Origin: Clostridiales bacterium
GTDB taxonomy: Bacteria > Bacillota > Clostridia > Christensenellales > UBA1242
Direction: 5' to 3'
DNA: 64,000 bases
Assembly (NCBI GenBank): GCA_918262735.1
Contig: CAKJYJ010000009.1
Span: 28,655 to 92,654 of the forward strand
Part shown: piece after piece, positions 23,498 through 32,248 of the stretch
How positions within the stretch are numbered: the first letter of the stretch is position 1
Layout: each line of letters begins with the position of its first letter
Program-made: the position numbers and the translations under genes
The notes under the pieces: model-generated
What the model was told of the DNA's origin: nothing
Database searches by the model: none
The model's input: the letters and a program-made list of their open reading frames with translations, nothing else

Positions 23498-23612
23498 GGG
23501 CTCCTAAAAATAGCAGGCATTCATGCCGAAATTTTTGGGAAGAGGAAAAACGGAGCGACATAGTAAATTTGCGGAGCAAGTTACAAGAGTGAAAGTTTTG
23601 ACGAAGCATCAG
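23498..23612 (+). ncRNA. Conserved three-hairpin core, copy 4
   Basis: GGGCTCC opens hairpin 1 (CCTAAAAAT with ATTTTTGGG, enclosing GGCAT/ATGCC), followed by AAGAGGAAAA. Hairpin 2 is AATTTGC with GCAAGTT. AGTTTTGACGAAGC then closes the core. Confidence 0.5.
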
Positions 23613-23631
23613 GCGTGATAGCTAAGCGGAG

Positions 23632-23654
23632 CGAATCCCTCCTGGAGCACCAAA
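23632..23654 (+). repeat. Displaced copy of the tRNA-Arg 3' end
   Basis: Twenty-three bases identical to 23378-23400, from the T-loop CGA to three bases past CC. It is followed by a second tRNA-type terminator (ATCCGAACC/GGTGAGGAT at about 23661-23687). Confidence 0.85.
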
Positions 23655-23687
23655 CAAAATAAATCCGAACCGTAAGGTGAGGATTTT

Positions 23688-23820
23688 TTGTTTGTACTTT
23701 TATTTCTTATTTTTTCACTTTTCTTTCTTCTTTAAATGTTCTGATTGTTTTTGAAATAAAAAATAAAGGCAATTATGATTCAAACGTGTGCGAAAAGCAA
23801 AAGGCACAGCTCAGACAAAA
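23688..23820 (+). repeat. Remnant of a mini-island left end in the gap before feoB
   Basis: The sequence tATTCAAACGTGTGCG at about 23776 repeats the left-end motif of the mini-islands with one change, but no core or tRNA 3' copy follows. The rest of this stretch is AT-rich with no gene. Confidence 0.35.
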
Positions 23821-23845
23821 AATCCATTCGCATTTTGAATGGATT
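23821..23845. terminator. feoB terminator
   Basis: AATCCATTC/GAATGGATT with a 7-base loop; T-runs on both strands. It lies just past the feoB stop on the minus strand. Confidence 0.85.
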
Positions 23846-23860
23846 TTTTTGCACATTTTT

Positions 23861-26014
23861 TTAATATCTTTTGCAACCAAAACAACCCTTACATTTCTGT
23901 TTGTTTATTAAAAGCTTGGTCATTTTATAAAGTGAATATGTAATTATTATAACAATAATCATTATAACAATTAACAATAGTATCCCATTATTCATAATAA
24001 ATCCAACGGTATTATATAAAACCAGACTAACAATGTATGCTATTGCAAATTGAACAACTATTGATATAATCGTCCATTTTATTCCTATTTCCCTTTTTAA
24101 AACACCAATGGTTGCAAAACATGGAGAATACAAAAGACAAAACACCATAAAGGAAATTGCACTTGCTGGGGTAAAGAACACGACACTAGATGCAAGTGTT
24201 AAACTTTTTGCTATTTTAACCTTTAGATTTTCAGCACCAAATGGCACGCCATTTATTATTCCTATTGTTGACACAATAACCTCTTTTGCAACAAGCCCTG
24301 CAAGCAAAGCCGAAACCGCTCCCCAATTACCAAAACCAAGAGGAACAAATATTGGTGCTAAAAAACGGCCAACAACTGCAACAATAGATTTTCCACCAAC
24401 ATAATCAACATATCTTAAGCCAAACGAAAATTTAGTTAAAATCCAAATAATAACGTTTACCGAAATTAATAACGACCCAACTCGAATTAGAAATTGTTTA
24501 ATGTTAACTAATGCAAGAGAAAATAGTCTTTTTAATTTTGGCAATCTATATGGCGGAAATTCCATAATAAACGATTGTTTTTCACTTCTTAAAAATGTTT
24601 TCTCATAAAACACACTAAGCATTAGCGCAATAACAACACCCAAAAGGTATAGCAAAAAAATCACAAAAACGTTGCTGGCACCAAAAAAGGCTGAACCAAT
24701 CACCGCATAAATTGGGAGTTTTGCACTACAGCTCATATATGGTGAGAGCATTGCTGTTTTTATTTTACTATTTTTATTTTCCATTGTTCTTGCAGTAAGA
24801 CACGCCGAGGTTGAACAGCCAAAACCCATTAAAAGGGTATATACACCCTTGCCAGATAACCCAACTCGGCTAAAAATATCATCCAGAGAAAAAGCCACTC
24901 TTGAAAGATAACCACTATCTTCCAAAACCCCAAGACAAACATAAAGCATAACAACTTGTGGTAAAAAAGAAAAGATTGTTCCAAGCCCACTAATTATTGC
25001 ATTTGAAAAAAAGTCAATAACAATAATATTATTTGTAACTCCTTTAACACAAGTTAGCACCCACACGCCAAACTTGTTTTCAATAAATGAACATAGCCCA
25101 CTGCTAAGTGTTGCCCCCACAGAAAAAAAAGTAAGATAAAAAATTAGTATTAAAACAGCAAAAAAAATTGGTAGGCATAAAAATCTGTTTAGAGCATATT
25201 TGTCTAATCTACTTTTTCCATACACTCTTTTTGTTTTTTTATCGGAACCCAACAACAAATTAATTTGAGCATAATACTCACCCGCTATTGTTTCAACATT
25301 AATCTCTTTTTGAATTGAATATAATTTGCTCAATTCTTCATTGGTCAACTTTAATCTATCTAATACTAAACAATCATTCTCAATACACTTTATTGCTAAA
25401 TATTCTTTACATATGTTTGTTCTAATATGTTTTTTTTCAACAACATCACACACTTCTTTAATAACTCTAACAACACGACCATCATACACTTTTGATAAAA
25501 AATTGTCATAATTGTTGTTATTTTTTGTGTTTTTATAATAATCTACAATATTTTTTTGTAAATTTTTAATATCTGCCTTACTGCTCGCATCAACAACCAA
25601 AGGTTTTATTCCATATTTTTGTTCAATATTTTGAATAAATTTCTTAGGCACATTTGCATCTTTACTGGTTTTATTTATAACTAGTATCATGGGTAGTTTT
25701 AGCAAAAACAGTTCAATTGTTAAATATAAATTTCGATATAAGTTATTAATGTCAACAATGTTAATTACCAATTTTTCTTTATTATTATATAAATACTCGC
25801 TTGTAACTTTTTCTTCAAAACTAAGCGGTGTTAAAGAATACACTCCAGGCAAATCAATTACAGAAAACTCCTCTTTTTCAATTTGAATTTTCTTACATTT
25901 GCTGTCGACAGTCACACCATGCCAATTGCCTGTATGTTCGTTTGATGATGTTAGAGTATTAAACAAAGTTGTTTTTCCCGTGTTTGGATTTCCAACCAAA
26001 ACAATCTCTTTCAT
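23861..26014 (-). CDS. feoB: Ferrous iron transport protein B
   Basis: 717 residues. The N-terminal GTPase has G1 GNPNTGKTT (residues 8-16), a T-rich switch, and G3 DLPGVYSLTP. The G4 region reads VINKTSKDANV, without the Asp of the usual N-x-x-D. Residues from about 280 form the Gate-containing membrane part, with GFGCSTSAC and the repeated GLVAKEV-like motifs typical of FeoB. The extreme C terminus is a Cys-rich CKGCFGC. It imports Fe(II) across the cytoplasmic membrane. feoA precedes it with a 4-nt overlap. Confidence 0.93.
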   Translation of the reverse strand: MKEIVLVGNPNTGKTTLFNTLTSSNEHTGNWHGVTVDSKCKKIQIEKEEFSVIDLPGVYSLTPLSFEEKVTSEYLYNNKEKLVINIVDINNLYRNLYLTIELFLLKLPMILVINKTSKDANVPKKFIQNIEQKYGIKPLVVDASSKADIKNLQKNIVDYYKNTKNNNNYDNFLSKVYDGRVVRVIKEVCDVVEKKHIRTNICKEYLAIKCIENDCLVLDRLKLTNEELSKLYSIQKEINVETIAGEYYAQINLLLGSDKKTKRVYGKSRLDKYALNRFLCLPIFFAVLILIFYLTFFSVGATLSSGLCSFIENKFGVWVLTCVKGVTNNIIVIDFFSNAIISGLGTIFSFLPQVVMLYVCLGVLEDSGYLSRVAFSLDDIFSRVGLSGKGVYTLLMGFGCSTSACLTARTMENKNSKIKTAMLSPYMSCSAKLPIYAVIGSAFFGASNVFVIFLLYLLGVVIALMLSVFYEKTFLRSEKQSFIMEFPPYRLPKLKRLFSLALVNIKQFLIRVGSLLISVNVIIWILTKFSFGLRYVDYVGGKSIVAVVGRFLAPIFVPLGFGNWGAVSALLAGLVAKEVIVSTIGIINGVPFGAENLKVKIAKSLTLASSVVFFTPASAISFMVFCLLYSPCFATIGVLKREIGIKWTIISIVVQFAIAYIVSLVLYNTVGFIMNNGILLLIVIMIIVIIITYSLYKMTKLLINKQKCKGCFGCKRY

Positions 26015-26262
26015 TTAGTTTCACTCTCCATAACCAAAATATATTTTGCTATGTTTTTTCTAAGTGACAATAAATAGCCATTTAGTTCAAACAACATAAC
26101 ATCTTTTAATATTGAAATATTATCTGTTTTAATTATTGTATCTTTAACAAAGCCGAGCTCTAATAACCTTCTCTTAACGCCATAATTAATGCCATCCAAA
26201 AAACCGTAAATTGTTGCGGACCTTCCAACCCCCAAACAATCTAAAGTAAAAAAAATACCCAT
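26011..26262 (-). CDS. feoA: Ferrous iron transport protein A
   Basis: 83 residues, an SH3-like FeoA domain: RSATIYGFLDG, then VKRRLLELGFVKDTIIK and YLLSLRKNIAKYILV match the family. FeoA supports FeoB-dependent iron uptake. The stop overlaps the feoB start (ATGA). No good Shine-Dalgarno is visible before the ATG, so the start could be slightly downstream. Confidence 0.85.
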   Translation of the reverse strand: MGIFFTLDCLGVGRSATIYGFLDGINYGVKRRLLELGFVKDTIIKTDNISILKDVMLFELNGYLLSLRKNIAKYILVMESETK

Positions 26263-26304
26263 AACGTATTGTATGAGTATATAGGTTATGTTATGAAATG
26301 TGTT

Positions 26305-26901
26305 TTATTTTACATATATTTCAGCAACACCATCACCAACCTCGTGAATGGTTGTTATTAAATCTTCCCTTGTTTCGATTTCATTAACAAATTGACGAAG
26401 TTTATTCACCATTGCCCTCTTTTTATGTCCAACATCAACCGTTGAGCGAACAAGTCCATGGAATAAAACATTATCAACAAGTAAACACCCTCCAGGACTT
26501 AACATTTGAAGAAGTATTGGATAATACCTTAAATATTGTCCCTTGGGCCCATCCAAAAAAATTAAATCGTATTTTTTATTCTGATTCTTTAGTTCTTGAA
26601 TAACATAAAATCCATCACCTAAAAACTGATTAACCCTCTCGGTTAAGTGCATTTTTTGGAATGTTTCTTTTGCCATTAAAAATGACTTTTCATCAATTTC
26701 TATCGTATCTAAATGAGCTTTCTTTGAAGAAAGAAGCATTATACTTCCAGAATAGCCAATTGCCGTTCCAACTTCAAGAATATTCTGAAACTGCTTCTCT
26801 TTAACAAATTTAGCCAAAAACTCCGTTCCGCCGTCTAACATAACCGGAATATAATTGCTTCTTGCAAACTCCTCCAAATGTTGAAGTATATCATCTTCCA
26901 T
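26305..26901 (-). CDS. trmR: tRNA 5-hydroxyuridine methyltransferase (YrrM-like)
   Basis: 198 residues. ILEVGTAIGYSGSIML is SAM motif I (near residue 40), TIEIDEKSF the acidic loop, IFLDGPKGQY the metal-binding stretch and LLVDNVLFHG motif of O-methyltransferase family 3. YrrM/TrmR methylates 5-hydroxyuridine at the tRNA wobble position. It starts 7 bases past the RNase J stop, so the two are in one operon. Confidence 0.85.
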   Translation of the reverse strand: MEDDILQHLEEFARSNYIPVMLDGGTEFLAKFVKEKQFQNILEVGTAIGYSGSIMLLSSKKAHLDTIEIDEKSFLMAKETFQKMHLTERVNQFLGDGFYVIQELKNQNKKYDLIFLDGPKGQYLRYYPILLQMLSPGGCLLVDNVLFHGLVRSTVDVGHKKRAMVNKLRQFVNEIETREDLITTIHEVGDGVAEIYVK

Positions 26902-26908
26902 AATTCAC

Positions 26909-28573
26909 CTAATCTAACAAAACTATAACAAGAATAATTGGCCTTCTTGCTGTACGCTTAAAAATGAAGTTTTGAAGCTGTCTTCTAACATTTTGTTTAA
27001 TTAAATTTGTGTCAACATCTTTAATATCCTGGCTTCTTAAATAATCCATCAACATTTCTTTTGTGTCTTGCATAAACTGCTCTTGCTCACCAGTGTAAAC
27101 AACGCCTCTGGTAATTAAAAATGGTTCACTTGCCAGTTCTCCGCTAAGAGTTCCAATGTTTAGCACGGCAACACAAATTCCGTCTTCTGAAAGTTGTTTT
27201 CTATCACGCAGAACACTGCTATCCATATCTCCAATACCAAGCCCATCAACAAGTCTCTGCCCTGCCTGAACTCTACCACATTCTTTTATGTGCCCGTTTG
27301 TCATTTCAACCTGCATGCCTAAATCTGGCAGAATAATATTTCGTGGGTTTTCACCAAGTGCAACTGCCAATTCTTTGTGGGTTTTTAAGTGTCTATATTC
27401 ACCATGTATTGGCATAAAACAAGCTGGTTTAATTAGTGTATGAATAATCTTAATTTCTTCCTGACAAGCGTGTCCTGATGCGTGAACATCTTCCAATTCA
27501 TCGTATATTACTTCTGTTCCCTTTTTATATAGCTTATTAATAACGGTGTAAACAGATTTTTCATTTCCAGGAATTGGTGATGCAGAAATAATTATGCAGT
27601 CATTCTCTCCAAGCGTAATTTTCTTGAATTCATTTGCTGCCATACGTGTAAGCGCACTCATTGGTTCGCCCTGGCTACCAGTTGTGATAATTAACAATTC
27701 TTTATCTGCAAATTTATCAACTTTATCAATATCAATAACATTCTCTTTATCGTATTTTAATTCACCAAGCTTCATTGCGACCTCAGAAACGTTAACCATG
27801 CTTCTGCCGGTAAACGCAATTTTTCTTTTATACTTTTCAGCCAAATCCATAATTTGTTGAAGCCTATGAATATTAGATGCAAAAGTTGCAACAAACAATC
27901 TTTTGTCTTTATACTTTTCAAACAATTTATCAAGAGTTTCTCCAACCCTTCTTTCACTCATTGAATATCCCTTTCGGCAAACATTGGTTGATTCGCACAT
28001 CAAAAGGTTAACGCCTTTTTTTCCAAGCTCTCCAAAACGAGTGAGGTCGGTAACCTGACCATTTATTGCTTCAAAATCTATCTTGAAATCACCCGTGTGA
28101 ACAATATTTCCACATGGCGTCGTTATGCATAGTGCCAACGAACCAGCAATGCTGTGATTAACATTAATAAACTCAACACTAAAACTACCAACCTTAAGAA
28201 CATTCCTTGGTTTAACAGAAACTAATTTTGCCTTAATTTTTGGATATTCTTTTAATTTATTTTCAACCAATCCAAGAGTTAATCTTGAACCATACACCGG
28301 AACATTAATCTCTGGAAGCAAAAATGGAAGTCCTCCAATATGGTCCTCATGTCCATGAGTCAATATTATTGCTTTAACCTTCTCTTTGTTGTTTAGTATA
28401 TATTGAATATCTGGAACAACAATATCAACACCTGGTAAATCATCATCTGGGAATGTTAACCCAGCATCAACAATGATTATTTCATTGTTATATTCAAAGG
28501 CGGTCATGTTTTTACCAATTTCACCAACCCCACCCAAGAATGTAATTTTAACTTTTTCTTTTACAGTAGTCAT
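26909..28573 (-). CDS. rnjA: Ribonuclease J
   Basis: 554 residues, usual length. The metallo-beta-lactamase motif LTHGHEDHIGG (His73, His75, Asp77, His78), the GDFKIDF motif and the beta-CASP parts (STNVCRKGYS, PIPGNE, HASGHA) are complete. It is a 5' exonuclease/endonuclease in mRNA turnover and rRNA maturation. The Shine-Dalgarno AAAGGAGA precedes the ATG. A 238-base AT-rich leader region upstream holds a short inverted repeat (CCTATTT/AAATAGG). Confidence 0.95.
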   Translation of the reverse strand: MTTVKEKVKITFLGGVGEIGKNMTAFEYNNEIIIVDAGLTFPDDDLPGVDIVVPDIQYILNNKEKVKAIILTHGHEDHIGGLPFLLPEINVPVYGSRLTLGLVENKLKEYPKIKAKLVSVKPRNVLKVGSFSVEFINVNHSIAGSLALCITTPCGNIVHTGDFKIDFEAINGQVTDLTRFGELGKKGVNLLMCESTNVCRKGYSMSERRVGETLDKLFEKYKDKRLFVATFASNIHRLQQIMDLAEKYKRKIAFTGRSMVNVSEVAMKLGELKYDKENVIDIDKVDKFADKELLIITTGSQGEPMSALTRMAANEFKKITLGENDCIIISASPIPGNEKSVYTVINKLYKKGTEVIYDELEDVHASGHACQEEIKIIHTLIKPACFMPIHGEYRHLKTHKELAVALGENPRNIILPDLGMQVEMTNGHIKECGRVQAGQRLVDGLGIGDMDSSVLRDRKQLSEDGICVAVLNIGTLSGELASEPFLITRGVVYTGEQEQFMQDTKEMLMDYLRSQDIKDVDTNLIKQNVRRQLQNFIFKRTARRPIILVIVLLD

Positions 28574-28811
28574 AATTTCTCCTTTCTTATTTTTATTTAC
28601 GCAGAAAATCGCCCTATTTATAAAATAGGTTTCAATTATTCTTTATATAATCATATCAAAAGATATGTATTAAACAAATGTAACTTTGCCAACATTATTT
28701 TGGCACATAAGAATACCATAATAATTTGCAAAAGGCTAAATATACTTCTTACAACATAATATGATATTTATTCAATTAATATTATTTTTAACATAAATTT
28801 TTAATGTAAAA

Positions 28812-29747
28812 TTATATTTTATACTTTACTTTTTTTATGCTATCGGCCTGCTCTAATTTTCTTGTTTTAACTATGTTTTCTGGCGAAATATAATAGTCCA
28901 TTCCCTGACTTTCAAAGAATAAAACCTGACCAAATACAGCATTAATTAATGCCATAAGTGGAAAAACAACAACAATTGAATAAAGACCAAATATTAAAAA
29001 CAACGCATACATACAAATTGTTACAACAGAAAAACTTGAAAGGGTTGATGTAAAGTTTCTAGAAACTGATTTAATACCCTTTTTGAACGAACAAGCCGCA
29101 CCTTTATTAAAGGCAACAATGCTTGGAGCCCAACCACTAATGGCTGTCATGTTGAGTGCCACAAAGAATGTCAAGTAAATAAACATTAAAATTGGTAAAA
29201 CAATTTGCATTTCTATACTAATTCGTGAAAGACTTAAAAGCCCATAAAATCCAGCAGTAAAGAGTGCCCAGAAAGGAACCTCAATAACAACTTTTAAAAG
29301 CGAATACGAACTTGATTTTCCCAAATTATCAACAAAATTAACAGTAAATGAATTTTTGTTCAAACTGGTCATATAACTATACATACTTTCGCTTGCTGGA
29401 ACATCACTTAAAAGTAAAAGATATGGTGTAACAAGTAATAAAACAAAAATTGTGTATATAAAGCCAAAAGTGTTGCTTGTTGCAAACTCAGAGACAGCCA
29501 TACCAACAGAGTTGAATGTTGTATATATTCTTTCCAAAATTACCGAAACACCCTGAAAAATTGCACAATTAAACAACTCGGAAAGGTTGTTATAAAATGA
29601 TGCGTTTGTAAGATATGTGTGAATTTGCCCAATAAGTGGTAACAATAACAGTAAAATTATTCCTATTGCAATCACTTTATATACTAGTATCTTCCAAAAA
29701 AGATTAAAGTTAGCTATGGATAATTTAATAGAATTATTAAGTTTCAT
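28812..29747 (-). CDS. Multi-pass membrane protein of unknown function
   Basis: 311 residues with about six hydrophobic helices (near residues 20-42, 95-120, 150-175, 185-205, 235-270) and a short charged C-terminal tail. The Shine-Dalgarno AAAGGGC precedes the ATG. No transport or enzyme motif is recognised. It is monocistronic, between rnjA and rpoZ. Confidence 0.65.
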   Translation of the reverse strand: MKLNNSIKLSIANFNLFWKILVYKVIAIGIILLLLLPLIGQIHTYLTNASFYNNLSELFNCAIFQGVSVILERIYTTFNSVGMAVSEFATSNTFGFIYTIFVLLLVTPYLLLLSDVPASESMYSYMTSLNKNSFTVNFVDNLGKSSSYSLLKVVIEVPFWALFTAGFYGLLSLSRISIEMQIVLPILMFIYLTFFVALNMTAISGWAPSIVAFNKGAACSFKKGIKSVSRNFTSTLSSFSVVTICMYALFLIFGLYSIVVVFPLMALINAVFGQVLFFESQGMDYYISPENIVKTRKLEQADSIKKVKYKI

Positions 29748-29938
29748 AATATGCCCTTTATGTTATTATACTATAAAATGCAATATATTTCAAATGATTT
29801 ATAGATATGTAAAAAAATAATTATGCAACAAAACCCATGTAACACAGTGAAAACAACGCGTTCCAAAATAAAAGCAGACAACTTGACTTTTATCAATAAA
29901 CCAAATTGCCTGCAAAACAATAAATAATAAATTAACGA

Positions 29939-30139
29939 TTAATCATTTTCTGACACAACTTTACCAGAATAAATTTCATCTGCCGCAGCAGCAATACATT
30001 TTTTATTAAGATAGTTTGGGTCATTTTCAATATGACGTTTTTCTAATTCTTTTGCTCGCTTTGCCATTAAGCAAGACAATTCATATTTATTATTGTGTGT
30101 TTTTTCTGCAAGTTTATCAATTGGTGGTTGATTCATCAT
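29939..30139 (-). CDS. rpoZ: RNA polymerase omega subunit
   Basis: 66 residues. PPIDKLAEKTHNNKYELSC, then MAKRAKELEKR and AAADEIYSGKV, follow the omega pattern (start motif, AKRAREL, A..EI..GK). It supports RNA polymerase assembly. GAGGT lies upstream of the ATG. It lies 72 bases downstream of ligA on the other side and is probably transcribed alone. Short length is normal for this subunit. Confidence 0.85.
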   Translation of the reverse strand: MMNQPPIDKLAEKTHNNKYELSCLMAKRAKELEKRHIENDPNYLNKKCIAAAADEIYSGKVVSEND

Positions 30140-30211
30140 AAATAAAGTACCTCACTAAAATAAATTTACCCCGACATTATATCACAAAAAAATGCAAATG
30201 TACATAGATTT

Positions 30212-32158
30212 TTAAGATTTTTTTATCATATCTTCAAATTCCTGTTCTGATATTATTTTAACCCCAAGACTGATTGCTTTGTTTAATTTGCTACCAGCAT
30301 TTTCTCCAGCAAGAACAAAGTTTGTGTTCTTTGAAACACTTGTGGATGTTTGTCCACCATTTTGCTCAATTAGTTCGGTTGCCTCTAGGCGTGAATAATT
30401 TGTTAACGTTCCAGTCAAAACAAAAGTTTGACCATTAAAAATTCCGCCTAACGTTTTTCTAGTTTCAGATAGTTCAACCCCCGCATCAAGCAAATCTTTT
30501 ATCATTTTTTTATTATATTCATCATTAAAAAACTCAACAATACTACCAGCAACAATATCGCCAACATCTCGAATGGACGCAAGCTCTTCATTAGACGCCC
30601 TCATGAGTGCATCTAAAGAACCAAAATATTTAGCCAAATCTTTAGCCGTTTTTTCTCCAACACCATTAATACCTAATGCAAAAATAAAGTTAGATAAATT
30701 TGCTTTTTTTGATTTTTGTATAGAATTTATAACATTTTCTGCCTTTTTTTGCTTAAACTTATCTAATTTTAATAAATCTTCCACTGATAACGCATACAGC
30801 TCGCTTGGCTCAGTTATATTTAAATAGCCATAAAATTGCTCACATGTTTGTTCGCTTAAACCCTCAATATCCATTGCGTTTCTACAAACAAAATGTGTCA
30901 ACCTATCAACAACCTGCTCACGGCACCCACTTCTATTTGGGCAAAATATTAATGCACCCTTTTCGATTAACTTTTCGCCACAACATGGACATATTGTTGG
31001 TTTTTCAATAACCCTGCTGTTTGGTAAAAGCTCAGCAAGCCCCAATATCTCAGGAATAACTTCATTACTTCTTCTAACAAAAACCCTTGAGTTAATCTGG
31101 ACTTGTTTCCTTAAAATGTCCCCATAGTTATTGAGTGTTGCCCTCTTTACAGTGGCACCAGCCAGTTCAACCGGTTCAATCTCTGCAATTGGTGTTAATT
31201 TACCAGTTCTTCCAACTTGCCACACAACATCCTTCAATATGGTTGAAACTTCTTGTGCTTCAAATTTATATGCCATTGCCCATTTAGGAAATTTGGCAGT
31301 ATATCCAAATTCATCACGTTTTTCAATTTCGTTTAATTTAATTACCATTCCGTCAATCAAAAACCCAAGTTTTGTTTTTACTTTATCAATTTTTGATATT
31401 TCGGCACATATCTCATCTGCCGTTGAAAGCAGTTTTTGATATGGTTCAGATAAAAACATATTATCCTTTATAAACTTATTCATTTCCATCTGCGTTTTGA
31501 ATTTTATGTTTTCGGCATATAAAACATTGTAGCAGAAGAAATCTAAATTACGCTTAGCAGTTTCTTTTGGGTCTAAATTTCTAATTGCCCCACTAACCGC
31601 ATTTCTTGCATTTTTTAATGGTTCATTAGTTGATTTGTTATATATTTCCAAATTTTTATCGGTTATCATGCCCTCACCAGATACCAACAGTTCTCCTTTA
31701 AAAGGAATTTCAAGAGGAACACTTTTAATCGTCCTTACCTGCTCGGTCACATCCTCACCAACAATACCATTTCCTCTAGTGGTTGCAGACTCATATTTAC
31801 CATTTTTATATGAAATAACAATAGTAAGTCCATCATACTTATATCCAAGAGTAAATGTGCTTTGTGGCTCAATTTTCTTAATATCATAAATAAAAGTATT
31901 AATTTCATCAAATGACCTGCATTTATCTAAACTATACATGCGAATTTTGTGAGTTCGTTTGGTAAAACCATCCAAAACGTCACCACCAACTCTTTTTGTT
32001 GGTGAATTGTCCAAAACAATGCCTGTTTGTTTTTCTAATATGAGCAGTTCGTCATATAGTTTATCAAAATCAGCATCAGAAATTGTTGGATTATCTAAAA
32101 CATAATAATTGTATGAATGTTTATTTAACTCATCAACCAACCATTTCATTCTATCCAT
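30212..32158 (-). CDS. ligA: NAD-dependent DNA ligase
   Basis: 648 residues. Adenylation lysine Lys107 in KYDG, N-terminal Ia domain with YNYYVLDNPTISDADFD (motif for NAD binding), OB-fold, Cys4 zinc finger (CPCCGEKL with CPNRSGC), helix-hairpin-helix repeats, and a C-terminal BRCT domain (about 575-645). It seals nicks in replication and repair. It follows pcrA after 90 bases, the usual pcrA-ligA order. Confidence 0.96.
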   Translation of the reverse strand: MDRMKWLVDELNKHSYNYYVLDNPTISDADFDKLYDELLILEKQTGIVLDNSPTKRVGGDVLDGFTKRTHKIRMYSLDKCRSFDEINTFIYDIKKIEPQSTFTLGYKYDGLTIVISYKNGKYESATTRGNGIVGEDVTEQVRTIKSVPLEIPFKGELLVSGEGMITDKNLEIYNKSTNEPLKNARNAVSGAIRNLDPKETAKRNLDFFCYNVLYAENIKFKTQMEMNKFIKDNMFLSEPYQKLLSTADEICAEISKIDKVKTKLGFLIDGMVIKLNEIEKRDEFGYTAKFPKWAMAYKFEAQEVSTILKDVVWQVGRTGKLTPIAEIEPVELAGATVKRATLNNYGDILRKQVQINSRVFVRRSNEVIPEILGLAELLPNSRVIEKPTICPCCGEKLIEKGALIFCPNRSGCREQVVDRLTHFVCRNAMDIEGLSEQTCEQFYGYLNITEPSELYALSVEDLLKLDKFKQKKAENVINSIQKSKKANLSNFIFALGINGVGEKTAKDLAKYFGSLDALMRASNEELASIRDVGDIVAGSIVEFFNDEYNKKMIKDLLDAGVELSETRKTLGGIFNGQTFVLTGTLTNYSRLEATELIEQNGGQTSTSVSKNTNFVLAGENAGSKLNKAISLGVKIISEQEFEDMIKKS

Positions 32159-32248
32159 AAATACTCTCCATTACTTTTTTTTGTTTTATTATTAATTACT
32201 TATATTTATCTAAATCAATATCAAATAGCGTTTTTATGCTATATTTGT

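Larger units (their letters stand above)
23378..23631 (+). mobile_element. Mini-island unit at tRNA-Arg(TCT)
   Basis: A 254-bp unit from the T-loop CGA to the displaced CGA. Order: tRNA 3' end, terminator, left-end motif TTCGAACGTGTGCGTTAA (23459), conserved core (23498-23612), and right-end motif GCGTGATAGC...AGCGGAG. No ORF fits. The end motifs recur at the tRNA-Gly(CCC) locus 31 kb away. Confidence 0.6.

Noticed and set aside
23182-23609. Minus-strand ORFs across tRNA-Gly, tRNA-Arg and the repeat unit
   Set aside because: They are antisense to tRNAs and the frame is not kept in other copies of the core.
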